From the NCBI GenBank assembly GCA_948567375.1, contig OX419761.1:51834501-51898500 (forward strand): a stretch of 64,000 bases of DNA, in the 5' to 3' direction. Under the pieces are notes generated by a model, which saw nothing but the letters and a program-made list of their open reading frames with translations, did no database searches and had not been told where the DNA came from. The position numbers were made by a program, and so were the translations under genes. The stretch comes from Lunularia cruciata. Lineage: Eukaryota > Streptophyta > Marchantiopsida > Lunulariales > Lunulariaceae. Every line of letters begins with the position of its first letter. Position 1 is the stretch's first letter. This document shows, piece by piece, positions 32,455 through 43,330 of the stretch.

Positions 32455-33860
32455 TCTTTGGTCTCAAGGAGTTTAGACACTTATTCATTGGAGGGAAAGC
32501 CACAATTGTCACGGATCACAAGGCTTTGAAGTACATCTTCAACAAGCCTAATGTTGAAGGGAGACTAGCAAGGTGGATGATACTCTTGTCTGAGTATGAC
32601 TACACAATTGAGGATAGGCCAGGAAAGAAACATGCAAATGCTGATTTGTTATCTAGAGCCTATGATCATGATGGAGATGAGCCAGTGGATGATTCCTTCC
32701 TAGATAAGGAGCTCATGACAATCTCAGTCACTCAAGAGATTCCAATGGAGTACAAGGAGATTGTGGATTTTGTGACAAGAGGTAACTATCCAGAAGGGAT
32801 GCATGCTAGGGAGAGGAAGGCCCTTGCAGCAAGATCTAGACCTTACACAATGGTGGAGGATATTCTTTTTCACCAAGGAGCAGATGGTCTACTTCAAAGA
32901 GCAATGGGTAAGGAAGAGTCTATCTTACTTATAAAGGAGTTTCATGAAGGTTTAGTATGTGGAGGACACTTTGCAAGAAAGGTGACTGCTTTCAAGATTC
33001 TAGATGCAGGTTACCATTGGAGAAGGATTTTCAAGGATTGTCTTGATTATTGCAAAACTTGTCATGTTTGTCAAGCTTTTGCTAGAAAGTCTACATCCAC
33101 TCCACCACTTAGATCAATTCCATTGCTAAGACCTTTTGAGAAGTGGGGAATTGATTTTGTAGGACCTCTCCATAGAACCCCAAGGAACAATCGGTACATT
33201 GTGGTAGTTACTGATTACCTTACCAAGTGGGTTGAGGCTAGACCATTGAGGGACAAGAATGAAGATGAAGTGGGTAGATTTCTTTATGAACGCATTATCA
33301 CTAGGTTTGGATGCCCTTTGGAGTTGGTTTCTGATAGAGGAGGAGAGTTTACAGGAAGCATTACTACAACCATGCTACGACATTTCTCTATCACACATAG
33401 AGTAACTACATCTTATAAGCCAAATTCCAATGGCTTGGCAGAGAGAACCAATCAGACCTTGTGCATGATGTTGGCCAAAGATGTAGAAATGGAGGGGGCT
33501 AAACATCATTGGGACAAGAGAATTCATGCAGTTTTGTGGGAGTATAGGAAAACCATGAAGACTTCCACCGGATATTCTCCATTTCAAGTGGTGTATGGTA
33601 TTGAGTCTACCTTACCTATTCACTTTGATCTTCCTACCTTCCAAAGCATTCATAGGAGATTGAAGAAAGCACAAGGAGGTGATGCAGAGAAGTCAAGGAA
33701 GGATCAACTCATGGAGTTGGAAGAGGCAAGAGCAGTTGCTATGGTTCGAGTGGAGAAAGCCCAAAGGAAACAAAAGGAGAGCTATGAAAAGAGGCAAGGC
33801 AAGAAGAAGGTGGAGACTTTCAAAGAAGGTGATAGGGTAATGTTGTTTGATTCCATTTGA
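32451..33860 (+). CDS. Element G RNase H (rest) and integrase
   Basis: 469 codons open, one frame off from the RT because of a 2-base repeat at about 32450. RNase H: TIVTDHKALKYIF and ADLLSRAYD. Integrase: zinc-binding FHEGLVCGGHF and CKTCHVCQAF, core WGIDFVGPLHRTPRNNRY (Asp), LELVSDRGGEFTGS (Asp) and PNSNGLAERTNQTLC (Glu), all catalytic residues present. The frame is lost at about 33850 in a threefold GATTCCATTT run (element K has one unit fewer). The remaining C-terminal module with GPFIVEKVWGNYTYDL follows in another frame to about 34025. No chromodomain. Confidence 0.93.
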   Translation: MIFGLKEFRHLFIGGKATIVTDHKALKYIFNKPNVEGRLARWMILLSEYDYTIEDRPGKKHANADLLSRAYDHDGDEPVDDSFLDKELMTISVTQEIPMEYKEIVDFVTRGNYPEGMHARERKALAARSRPYTMVEDILFHQGADGLLQRAMGKEESILLIKEFHEGLVCGGHFARKVTAFKILDAGYHWRRIFKDCLDYCKTCHVCQAFARKSTSTPPLRSIPLLRPFEKWGIDFVGPLHRTPRNNRYIVVVTDYLTKWVEARPLRDKNEDEVGRFLYERIITRFGCPLELVSDRGGEFTGSITTTMLRHFSITHRVTTSYKPNSNGLAERTNQTLCMMLAKDVEMEGAKHHWDKRIHAVLWEYRKTMKTSTGYSPFQVVYGIESTLPIHFDLPTFQSIHRRLKKAQGGDAEKSRKDQLMELEEARAVAMVRVEKAQRKQKESYEKRQGKKKVETFKEGDRVMLFDSI

Positions 33861-34074
33861 TTCCATTTGATTCAAGAGAGTGCAAAAGAAGTTTTTGCCT
33901 AAGTACTTTGGACCTTTCATAGTGGAGAAGGTGTGGGGAAATTACACCTATGATCTCAAGGAGTTGGGAGGAAGACACTTTGATAGGATTAACCATGATA
34001 AGTTGAAGATGTACCATAGAAGGTAGAGAGACCTTCACTTTGAGGACAAAGTGAAAACTTAGTCCGGGGGTAAA
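33861..34074 (+). pseudogene. Element G integrase C-terminal module and polypurine tract
   Basis: After the 10-base duplication the frame reads KKFLPKYFGPFIVEKV (GPF/Y module) to a stop at about 34024. A short non-coding stretch ends in ccgggggtaaa (about 34065-34074), the likely PPT just before the 3' LTR. Confidence 0.8.
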
Positions 34075-34766
34075 TGTAACACCCATTTGTGCATGTGTGT
34101 GGTATTGTGATATTTAACTTGGTATTACAAGTACTTAAGAGATATTATTTATATAGAGATAAAGGATGGTTCTATATTAGTCATGGTTAGCTAAAGTTAG
34201 TCATAGCTAAGATAGAGGGGACTTTTCTTTAGAGGAAGTAGAAAAGATGAGCACCACTATTTTGGATTTTAGTGTGTTGACTTGGTATTATTCCTAGGTG
34301 TTTGGCTTTGAGGAAAGAGTTGAGAACTCTTGGGCCCGCAAGCCTTTTTTTTTTGGATTCTTCTATAGTCCAAGGATAGCCCATGTGAAGGAATCCTTGA
34401 CTTAGTGGTCGGGTCAAGATAAGACCACATGCTTAGGGGAATATGCCCATGTGAATTGATATTCCTTTCTACTTTTTGACTTTACTTGACTTTTAGTCTA
34501 GTAACTTGAGTTACTGCGGTAATTAGTAACTTTGGTACATAACTATTTCACAAGTATATAAACAAGGAGTGAGGAGGTACTCATCATCCTTTCATTTGCA
34601 ACTATCTCTCTCTCATTGAGTTCTCTAGTGAGCAATGTCTTGAGTCTTGGAGTGTTAGCCTTGGAGGAGTATGATGGAGTTGGGGTTCCTTGCCTTCTTA
34701 GTCCATGGTGCGCTACCATAATAGCCATCAGAGGTTCATCCTGAGTGAGAGACAGGCCGGCTCACA
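34075..34766 (+). repeat. Element G 3' LTR
   Basis: 692 bp, TGTAACACCC to GGCCGGCTCACA, the same length as the 5' LTR and differing at about ten positions by eye, for example at the first dinucleotide and in a short T run near 34345. Confidence 0.95.
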
Positions 34767-35157
34767 GACCAGTACCGATGGAATTGGGAAACCTTTGATT
34801 CCGGGATCAAGGAGCATGGCCGCTTCAAGGGGAGCGGGGACGGGTAGAAGAACAAAGAGATGGAGTCCCATGAGGAGAAGGGACTCAAGGAGAACAACGT
34901 CATTGTTACAATTGTGGCCGTATTGGGCACATATCTACCAATTGTCGCACTTGTTTCTCTAGAGGCCCTCAGCCTTTGTACAGGCAATCTTTGAACAACA
35001 TGGAGAGGCACATTGAAGAGGAGGAGGTGGAAACCACTTCGGAAAACAAAGATCACCAATAAATGTACCTTGCGGCCTTACTGGCTCAATAAGGAAGCAA
35101 AGAAGTGAGGGAAGAAAGAAGAATAATGCACAAAGATCCCAAAAGGCAACCTCACAA
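34767..35157 (+). pseudogene. Element H gag zinc knuckle and spacer
   Basis: Continues the gag of H from 26949. An Arg/Gly-rich frame leads to CYNCGRIGHISTNC (CX2CX4HX4C) at about 34906-34948, then RGPQPLYRQSLNNMERHIEE. Two or three stops follow before the protease. The frame changes at least once. Confidence 0.82.
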
Positions 35158-35640
35158 TTGATTGTCGTGAATGGAATCCTAAAAGGTAATCAAGTGAGAG
35201 TATTAATAGATCCGGGAGCAATAGAGAATTTCTTGTCTCACTCTGTTGCAATAAGATTGGGAATGGATCTAGAGAGAGATGGAAGTGAAGAAGTAGAGTC
35301 ACCAAATGGGCAAACAGAGAGGATTGAATCATTACCTAGACGGGTAACCCTCTCTGTAGGAGAATATCAGGAAGCAATTGAGTGGCGAGTGATACAATTA
35401 GCCCGTTATGATGCAATTTTAGGCATGCCATGGATGGAGCAGTACAATCCAATGGTGGATTGGAGGAAAAAAGTAGTGAGAACCCACCAATGGTCAATCA
35501 TTGGGGTTAAAGAAAAATCACACAGGCAGAAATTGCCTCTATATGTCGTAAGGATGACAACTGTCTGTAAGACCGATAGATGTTTTATGGGTCTAATAAG
35601 AGAAGTCCAGAGTGCACAACTCACTGGAAAAATTCCTTAG
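35158..35640 (+). pseudogene. Element H protease
   Basis: 160 codons open. VVNGILKGNQVRVLIDPGAI carries the active-site Asp as D-P-G-A (normally D-S-G-A), followed by NFLSHSVAIRLGM and YDAILGMPWMEQYNP (the GMPWL motif of chromoviruses). One TAG separates it from the RT frame, which continues at once ([13 protein letters not shown]). Confidence 0.85.
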
Positions 35641-35643
35641 AAA

Positions 35644-36546
35644 TTGAAGGATGTGGTGGATGAGTTTCAAGATGTCTTTCCCGATGATCTACCCTCAGGA
35701 TTACCACCTAAAAGGCGAGTAGATCACAAAATAGAGACACTCTCGGGGAAGACACCTCCTTGTAAGGCCCCATATCGCCTATCACCTCATGAGTTGGAGG
35801 AGTGTAAGACTCAAATCGAGGAGATGCTACAGAAAGGGTTCATCCAACTTAGCGTATCACCATATGGGGCCCCTGTCTTGTTTGTGAAGAAGAAGGACGG
35901 TACAATGCGCATGTGCATTGACTATCGGGGTCTCAATTAGCAAACAGTGAAGAACAAATACCCCTTACCTCGCATGGATGACCTATTTGATCAACTCCAT
36001 GGAGTGAGATACTTCACCAAACTGGACTTGTGGAGCGGTTATAATCAAATCCGAATTGCAAAGGAGAATGTGTACAAAACTACCTTTCAAACCAGGTATG
36101 GCCACTTTGAGTATCTTGTGATGCCTTTTGGCCTCACCAATGCGCCTGCCACTTTCATGAGCCTAATGAATGACATATTTCATCCATACTTGGATAAGTC
36201 TGTTAGCGTCTTCTTGGATGATATCTTAGTATATAGTAGCACGATGACAGAACATAAACAACATCTACCTCCAGGTCCTCTAGATTCTAAGACAAAATCA
36301 GTTGTATGCCAAAATCTCAAAGTGTGAGTTTGGCAAGTTTGAAGTAGACTACTTAGGGCATAGAGTAAGTGCAGAGGGCATTCAAGTAATGATAGATAAA
36401 ATAGAGGTCATTCAAAAATGGAGTGCCCCAGAAGATCAGACTCAACTTAAGAGCTTCTTGGGGTTGACGGGATTCTATCATAGATTTGTCAAGGACTTCT
36501 CCAAGGTTGCAAAGCCTTTAACGGCACTACTTGGCAAGAGGAAGAA
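35644..36546 (+). pseudogene. Element H reverse transcriptase
   Basis: Two open parts in one frame divided by a TAG (35938-35940, IDYRGLN[14 protein letters not shown], where Lys is usual), then a shift near 36290. Motifs: [36 protein letters not shown] (catalytic Asp), [26 protein letters not shown] (catalytic LDD), [37 protein letters not shown]. Typical chromovirus RT. Confidence 0.93.
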
Positions 36547-36930
36547 GTGGAGTGGACATGGGGAACCGCACAAGAGTTGGCCTTTCAAGAATTGAAGGCC
36601 GCCTTGCTACATGCACCAATCTTGAAGTGGTATGACCCAAAACGTCCAATCAAGTTGGCTATAGATGCATCAGGCATAGCAATAGGAGCAGTCCTACAAC
36701 AAGAGTGGCATGACGGATGGCATCCAATTGCATATTTCTCTTGAAAATTGTTACCAGTAGAGCGCAACTACCACACCACAGAACGAGAAGAGCTGGCCAT
36801 TGTTCTAGCAACTAAGCATTGGAAGCACTACTTGAGCGAGAAGGAATTTGTAGTAGAGACATACCACAAACCTTTAGTCTACCTCAAGACGTAGAAGGAT
36901 CTATCTCGTCGCCAAATTCATGGGTAGAGT
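36547..36930 (+). pseudogene. Element H RNase H (decayed)
   Basis: LAIDASGIAIGAVLQQ (first Asp), HPIAYFS, stop, KLLPVERNYHTTEREELAIV (catalytic Glu), then a frame change near 36810; the usual TDH motif is replaced by VETYHKPLVYL in the shifted reading. A stop at about 36894 follows, then SRRQIHG. Non-functional. Confidence 0.85.
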
Positions 36931-38492
36931 GGCAACAACACTTCAACATGACAATCACCTACGTGGAAGGTAAGAAACAACTGGTAGATGCATTCACCCA
37001 TATGCCAATGGCCAACAACTTGGTGGCAGAGGTTAAGATTAACCTTGAATTTTGGCAAGAGATTCTAGCTGCTACAAAAACTGATCCACAGATTGTAGAA
37101 GCGCAATTGTCCAAAAGTGTCACCAGCACCCAAGGACTCACCTTTTGGGAAGGCAAATTATGGATCCCAAATATCCCAGACTTATGCACCACCATTCTAG
37201 CGGAATGTCATGATTCGGCCATTGCAGCTCATGTCGGAGTAGACAAGACCTTGGATGCAGTCAAGCGCCATTACTATTGGCCCAAGATGAGCAACGACGT
37301 GATGGACTATGTGCGTAGCTGCCTACTTTGTCAACAGAACAAAGCTTCTAATCAAGCTCCTACAGGGCTCCTTCAACCTCTCTCCACTCCTACCCACCGT
37401 TGGGAACAAGTGAGTATGGATCTTGTCTGCAAATTACCCAAGACCACCTCAAGGTTTGACTCCATTGTGGTCTTTGTGGACCGGCTCAGCAAAATGATTC
37501 ATGTACGCCCTACCACCAAGGAGGTGACCGCTCCACAACTAGCTCAAATATACTTAGATGCCGTCTTTGCTCACCATGGCTTGTCTAGAGTACTCATCAC
37601 TGATAGAGGCACCCAATTCACCAATTTGTTTTGGCGAACACTCTTTGGTTTCTTCAAAATCAAGTTGGCCATGTCTATAGCTTACCACCCACAAATAGAT
37701 GGCCAAACAGAGCGGGCTAATCGCACGATTGAAGACATGTTACGCAGCTTCACCTTAGAAGAGCAAGAGAGGTGGGACACCCTACTATCGTTGGTGGAAT
37801 TCACTTACAACAATTCAGTGAATGCCTCCACCTAGGTCACTCCGTTCTTCCTCATGTATGGTGAGCATCCCTTCACACCTTCTAGCTTGATGAAGATCCA
37901 TCCAGTGACTACCAAGGTTGATGCAATCAACACATTTGTTTCTAAAATCCAACAAGGTGTGGAGAGCGCCAAGCACAGGTTACAGATTGCACAAAATTGA
38001 CAAAAGCAATATGCTGATGCACACCGTAGGCACATGGAGTTCAATGTTGGGGATCAAGTGTGGCTATCGACAACCAACCTCACATTAGTTGGATCTCGTA
38101 AGCTCAAACCTTGTTTTATTGGGCCTTTCTTGATTCTTCGTCGCATCGGCGTTGTGGCCTATCACCTTGAGCTACCACCACACATGAAGATCCATCAAGT
38201 GTTCCATGTCTCCCTTCTACACAGATATGCTCCCTGATCAGGCCAAGGTCCTTCCACATAGGACATTCGACCTTGTCCGACACTCATTGATGGCATAGAG
38301 GAATATGAAGTGGAGCGGATTCTCCAAAACTGCATGCGTGGTATTCGCCATCCGTGGGTAGAATATCTAGTACAATGGAAAGGTTACCCTCTCTATGAAG
38401 CAACCTAGGAACCCGCTGCCAATTTGGCACATACACCGGTGTTGGTGCAAGCATTTGAGCAACAATTGCGCAACGAGGACGTTGCGTCTTAA
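36931..38492 (+). pseudogene. Element H integrase with C-terminal chromodomain
   Basis: Open 36819-37835 and onward with single stops. Zinc-binding: CHDSAIAAHVGVDKTLDAV ... CLLCQQNKA. Core: SMDLVCKLPKT (Asp), LITDRGTQFTN (Asp), DGQTERANRTIEDM (Glu). The C-terminal part has FNVGDQVWLSTTNL and FIGPFLILRRIG, and then a chromodomain, EEYEVERILQ ... VEYLVQWKGYPLYEAT, near 38296-38408, ending in EDVAS at 38492. Stops at about 37833, 38000, 38236 and 38408. The chromodomain places H in the chromoviruses, where it is thought to guide integration to marked chromatin. Confidence 0.93.
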
Positions 38493-38505
38493 AAGGAGGG
38501 GGGTC
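38491..38505 (+). other. Element H polypurine tract
   Basis: AAAAGGAGGGGGGTC directly before the 3' LTR; the usual primer for plus-strand DNA. It overlaps the last pol codons. Confidence 0.85.
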
Positions 38506-39243
38506 TGTAATACCAAGTTAGCCATATGATCTAGATGTGAAATTCGGTTTGGTAACTTCTAGAATGATGTTATACATGATGGTCAAAATAGATCAGATAG
38601 AAGTATCACCAAAAGAGTACTTCTACTAATAGGGCAAAAACCAAAATAGACTTGAGAACCTTAGAACCAATAGCTAGACATATGATTTAAAGGTGAGAAT
38701 TGGTTTGGTAACATCTGGAAGGATGTTACACATGATGGACTAAACAGATCAGAAAGAGGTATCACCAAAAGGGGACTTCTACTAATAGAGTAGGAACCGA
38801 AATATGCCTGAAATCTTTGAATGCAATTTTGGAGGACTAAAACGGATGAATTAGGCCTCAAAAATTTGCTGATTCCCCCCCCAATGGAGGAAAGGCTGGC
38901 CTTCCCTCCTCCCTGGTTTGTCTCGTCGAGAGCTTTCCAACGGTACCTTACTCACATGATTCTGAGATTCCTACAAGAAGATTCCCTAAAAGATTCCCTC
39001 CGGTCAAAGCTTGTTTGACCAACCAGATAGGACCTAGACCAAACATGTCACCCATCCAAGTAAGTAATCCAAGGGTGGAGCTTGCTGACATGTCACCTAT
39101 CTGTGTCCCTAATCCTATGGTGGAGCTTCCTTGGAGGAGATCCTCTTTGTCTATATAATAAAGAGAAGGTGCTCCCTTGGGGCATCGAATGTTTGAGTGT
39201 GCAATCAGTGTTTTCTCTCTTCTCTTGTCCTTGGAGTATTACA
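38506..39243 (+). repeat. Element H 3' LTR
   Basis: 738 bp, TGTAATACCAAG to GGAGTATTACA, followed by the GTTGC duplication. Differs from the 5' LTR by scattered substitutions and small indels, most densely near 38850-38930. Confidence 0.95.
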
Positions 39244-39900
39244 GTTGCTATGGCAAAACTGAAGAAAGCCCTGCAGAACCCACCTGTGCTCCACCCGCTT
39301 GACTACCGTTGTGGAGGACCGATTATAGTTATGGTTGACTCAAGTCCCTACGCTGTTGGTTGCGTTGTGGGCCAAGATGACAAGAACGGCAGCAGATTTG
39401 CAGCAAGGTTTGGAGCAAGATCTTCACGGAACGGCAACAGAGGTACCCTTAGATCAAACGGGAATTGTGGGGTGCCAAGATAGCGCTAAGATAGGATAGA
39501 AACTGCCTAATAGGGACCTATGTCATCCTAGAGATAGATTGCTTGCTGCTGCTTGGAATGGTTGCCAATTGTGACACTCCAGACATTGCCATGTTCCATT
39601 GGATAGCGTTCATTTGGATGTTTAATCTAGAGTTAAGGTACATAGCTGGGAAGGACAATCTTGTAGTTGATATGTTGTCTAGAGCATGTTATGAAGGAGC
39701 TGAAAATGACTGTATGGTGGATGTGCATGAGTTGGACTTGAACTTACTCTTAGAGAAGAACTGTACAAGGATGATCTACTGGCTGTTGGAAAGTATCTTA
39801 GTTCTCTAGAGAAGAACTCCGAATGGACCAGGGAAGAGTTTGAGAAGATTAGAAGGAGATCTGGAAAATTCTTGTTGAAGGACAGGTATCTCCGGCAAAG
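39244..39900 (+). pseudogene. Element D RNase H (decayed)
   Basis: Continues the RT of D from 21050. VAMAKLKKALQNPPVLHPLD, YRCGGPIIVMVDSSPYAVGC (first Asp) and VVGQDDKNG, then broken frames, and from 39543 DIAMFHWIAFIWMFNLELRY with IAGKDNLVVDMLSRACYEGA (last Asp). Low similarity in the middle; at least two frame changes. Confidence 0.82.
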
Positions 39901-39961
39901 GCCCAGGGGCAGCTCTGGAGTTCCACTGAGAGTGTTGGGAGATGAGGAGACAAAGTAGAGA

Positions 39962-41015
39962 GTGCTATGGGAGTTGCATGATGCGGATGCTGCCGGACAT
40001 CGTGGGGTTCAGGGTACATACGAGCGCATCCAAGGTTTGTACTGGTGGCCAGGTATTTATACAGAGGTACGGCGGTATGTGGAAACCTGTGAAATCTGTC
40101 AGATCTACTCCAAGGTAAGGCACAAAGATGGTTTGAAACCTACTTATCTGCTGAATCTCCATTTTCAATGGGTTTTGGACTTGGTTCATATGCCTTTAGG
40201 AGTCCGAGGAGCTAAATATCTAGTACTAGCTAGGGAAGACCTGTCTAATTATGTGGAAGGAAGAGCATTGTCCTCTACACATACCCAACAGGTGTGTCGG
40301 TTTGTCTTAGAGGATATCATTGCCAAGCACGGATGTTTCTACCGGATGAGGGCAGATCGAGGTGAGTTGGATGCAAGTGTAGCAGCTGACTTCTTTGCTA
40401 AGTTCAACATCAAACTGAACCCGACTACTGCCTACAATCTGGAAGCCAACGGTAAGAGTGAGCGAGGTCATCCGCCAATAGTGAATGCTTTGGTGAAGGC
40501 TTGCCAAGGAGAGACCTACAGATGGCCTGATTTGCTGCCCTTAGTGCTTATGGCTGATATGTTAACTTGTAGCTCAGTGACTGGAATGCCACTTGCTGAA
40601 TTAGTATCAGGGCACTTACCTATTATGCCTGTAGAAGAGGACATCATTAGTTGGAGAATTGTTCAATGGGAGGACAATGTGTCTACAGATGAATTGATAA
40701 TGCTCAGAATCGAGCACTTTAACATGACACCACAGAGAATACAAGTGGCACGCAAGAAGGTGAAGGAAGCGCGTCTGAGGAACAAAGTATACTTTGACAA
40801 GACTCACCAACTGCGACCAGTGCCCATCAGTGAAGAGGACTGGGTGCTGATTTTTGATAACAGCCTAGACATATAGCATCCAACCCTCAAGAAGTTTGCC
40901 TGCCATTGGCATGGCCCATTTGTTGTTACCAAAGTTCACGAGAATGCCACCTACATTGTGCGAGAGCTAGATCATACTGAACATCGTCTGCAGGGAAAAG
41001 GGTTAAACTTTTAAA
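39962..41015 (+). pseudogene. Element D integrase
   Basis: 304 codons open (39962-40876) after a TAG. Zinc-binding: LHDADAAGHRGVQGTYERI and ETCEICQIYSK. Core: WVLDLVHMPLGVRGAKYLVL (Asp in VLDLVHMP), DLSNYVEGRALSS, RMRADRGELDASVA (Asp) and EANGKSERGHPPIVN (Glu). A C-terminal part with KEARLRNKVYFDKTHQLRP and, after a stop, FACHWHGPFVVTKVHEN (GPF/Y module). The phrase 'LAREDLSNYVEGRALSS ... IAKHGC' is of a type I associate with fungal rather than plant Ty3 integrases. Confidence 0.87.
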
Positions 41016-41167
41016 GAGGCAATTGAGAACCGAGGAGGGAAGAGATCATGACTTCAGCTCAGGAGGCAATTTAGAAGATCCCACTGAAGAAAGCTGATGT
41101 TGAACAGTCGGGATTTGCTGGTGCAGACCGGTGGCTCCACCAGCAGGTCAGGATTGGTGGGGGTGGA
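41016..41167 (+). other. Element D 3' untranslated stretch and polypurine tract
   Basis: Short non-coding sequence after integrase; 41151-41167 ggattggtgggggtgga ends exactly at the 3' LTR and is the PPT. Confidence 0.8.
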
Positions 41168-41309
41168 TGTTGTTGGGAAAATAATCTACACATAGTATTG
41201 GTGCCATTTGGTGTGAGTTTTCATGTTAGTGAACTCAAGGGTTTATGTTATGGTGAAACCGGTAGTTGCTTTGTGTTCCTATAAGCTCAAGGATTTTCTC
41301 TTGTGTTAA

Positions 41310-43330
41310 GGAAGAGAGGAAGTTTAGGGTGAAACAGAGGGTTTTTGGGAATGACAGTAGGGTTCTTTCGGGAAATGAGAGAAGGGAGTTTTTTGAAGGA
41401 GAAGTTTGCAAGAGTTTCAAGAGAAAGATGAAGGGCTGACAGTAGGGCTTTTCGGGAAATGACAAAGGAGTTTTGGAAGGAGAAGTTTGCAGGAATTTTG
41501 AGAGAAAGATGAAGGGCTGACAGTAGGGCTTTCGGGAAATGACAAAGGAGTTTTTGAAGGAGAAGTTTGCAGGAGTTTTTGAGAGAAATAGAGGGAGGAC
41601 AGCAGGGTTCTTTCGGGAAATGACAAAGGAGTTTTGGAAGGAGAAGTTTGCGAGAATTGAGTTTTTACAGTGAGAATTATCGAAAGATGAAGGGCTTACA
41701 GTAGGGCTTTGCGGGAAATGACAATAGGGTTCTTTCTGGAAATGACAGAGGTTTTTTTGGAAGGAGAAGTTTGCAAGAGTTTCAAGAGAGATGAGGAGTG
41801 ATAGTAGGGCTTTTTGGGAAATGACAATAGGGTTCTTTTGGGAAATGAAAGAGGAGTTTTCAAAGGAGAAGTTTGCAAGAGTTTTTGAGAGAAACAGAGG
41901 GAGGACAATAGGGTTCTTTCGAGAAATGACAGAGGAGTTTTGGAAGGAGAAGTTTGCGGGAATTGAGTTCTTACAATGAGAATTATCAAAAGATGAAGGG
42001 CTGACAGTAGGGCTTCTTGAGAAATGACAGTAGGGTTCTTTCGTGAAATGACAGAAGGGAGTTTTTCAAAGGAGAAGTTAGCAAGAGTTTCGGGAGAAAG
42101 ATGAAGGGCTGACAGTAGGGCTTTTCGGGAAATGACAGAGGAGTTTTCGAAGGAGAAGTTTGCAGGAGTTTAGAGAGAAACAGAGGGCTGCAGTAGGGTT
42201 CTTTTGGAAAATGACAGAGGAGTTTTTCAAAGGAGAAGTTTGCAGGAGTTTCGGGAGAAAGATGAAGGGCTGACAGTAGGGTTTTTGGGAAATGACAAAG
42301 GAGTTTTAGAAGGAGAAGTTTGCAGGAGTTTTCGAGAGAAATAGAGGGCTTTCAGGAAATGACAGTAGGGTTCTTTCAAGAAATGACAAAAGGGAGTTTT
42401 TTGAAGGAGAAGTTTGCATGAGTTTTTGAGAGAAAGATGAAGGGCTGACAGTAGGCTTGTCGGGAAATGACAATAGGTTTCTTTTGGGAAATGACAGAAG
42501 GGAGTTTTTTGAAGGAGAAGTTTGCAGGATTTTTTGAGAGAAAGATGAAGGGCTGACAGTAGGGCTTTTTGGGAAATGATAGAGGAGTTTTCAAAGGAGA
42601 AGTTTGCAAGAGTTTTTGAGAGAAACAGAGGGCTTTCGGGAAATGACAGTAGGGTTCTTTCTGGAAATGACAGAAGGGAGTTTTTTGAAAGAGAAGTTTG
42701 CAGGAGTTTCGAGAGAAAGATGAAGGGCTGACAGTAGGGCTTTTTGGGAAATGACACAAGAGTTTTGGAAGGAGAAGTTTGCAGGAGTTTCGAGAGAAAG
42801 ATGAAGGGCTGACAGTAGGGCTTTTGGGAAATGACAGAGGAGTTTTCAAAGGAGAAGTTTGCAGGAGTTTTTGAGAGAAACAAAGGGAGGACAATAGGGT
42901 TCTTTTGGGAAATGACAGAGGAGTTTTTAAAGGAGAACTTTGCAAAAGTTTTGAGAGAAAGATGAAGGGCTGACAGTAGGGCTTTTTGGGAAATGACAGT
43001 AGGGTTCTTTTCAAGAAATGATAGAGGTTTTTTTCAAAGGAGAAGTTTGCAGGAGTTTTGAGAGAGATGAGGAGTGACAATAGGGCTTTTCGGGAAATGA
43101 CAGTAGGGTTCTTTTGGGATATGACAGAGGAGTTTTTTTGAAGGAGAAGTTTGCAGGAGTTTCAAGAGAAAGATGAAGGGCTGACAGTAGGGCTTTTTGG
43201 GAAATGACTGAGCAGTTTTGGAAGGAGAAATTTGCAAGAGTTTCAAGAGAAAGATGAAGGGCTGACAGTAGGGCTTTCGGGAAATGACAAAGGAGTTTCA
43301 AAGGAGAAGTTTGCAGCATTTTTGAGAGAA
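41310..43330 (+). repeat. Minisatellite of ~80-bp units, about 22 copies
   Basis: Repeating purine-rich units built from gggaaatgacagaggag, aaggagaagtttgcagg, gagagaaagatgaaggg and ctgacagtagggctttt. I count about 22 'gagaagtttgca'-type cores between 41399 and 43310, spaced mostly 78-85 bases, some about 100 because of an extra 'gacagtagggttcttt' segment. The units are imperfect and mixed in type. The minus-strand open frames here (for example 42227-42883) are translations of the repeat and not genes. Confidence 0.92.

Larger units (their letters stand above)
26950..34766 (+). mobile_element. Element G: youngest, most intact Ty3/gypsy element, inserted in H
   Basis: 692-bp LTRs at 26950-27641 and 34075-34766, about ten differences between them by eye. 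Asp-like PBS, pre-gag ORF with a zinc knuckle, gag, protease, RT, RNase H, integrase, PPT. Flanks GGACC (26945-26949) and GACCA (34767-34771) share GACC, a 4-5-bp duplication with the exact border unclear. The first base pair of the 5' LTR reads TA instead of TG. No chromodomain. RT wording (VCVDYKKLN, FGLCNAPATF) fits the plant Athila/Tat side (inference). Only a few lesions remain: a stop in protease, frame changes near 31050, 32450 and 33850. Confidence 0.95.
21051..39243 (+). mobile_element. Element H: Ty3/gypsy chromovirus (chromodomain), inserted in D
   Basis: LTRs at 21051-21783 and 38506-39243 (TGTAATACC ... GTATTACA), iMet PBS, PPT and a perfect GTTGC duplication (21046-21050, 39244-39248). 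Internal order: leader, gag, zinc knuckle, protease, RT, RNase H, integrase, chromodomain. It is interrupted by the solo LTR at 22720-26500 and by element G (26950-34766). The two LTRs differ by several percent by eye, plus small indels, so it is older than G. Several stops and frameshifts; not autonomous. Confidence 0.95.

Noticed and set aside
35078-35332. Minus-strand ORFs opposite H and G pol (for example 35078-35332, 31504-31908, 29411-29923)
   Set aside because: They are antisense shadows of well-supported pol or gag frames with catalytic motifs on the plus strand.
42227-43080. Long minus-strand ORFs (up to 234 codons) rich in Ser/Leu/Phe
   Set aside because: They are translations of the purine-rich minisatellite read on the other strand; the repeated peptide simply follows the DNA repeat.
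41310-43330. CRISPR-like array
   Set aside because: Regular repeats are present, but they are ~80-bp imperfect tandem units without unique spacers, inside an LTR of a eukaryotic retroelement.
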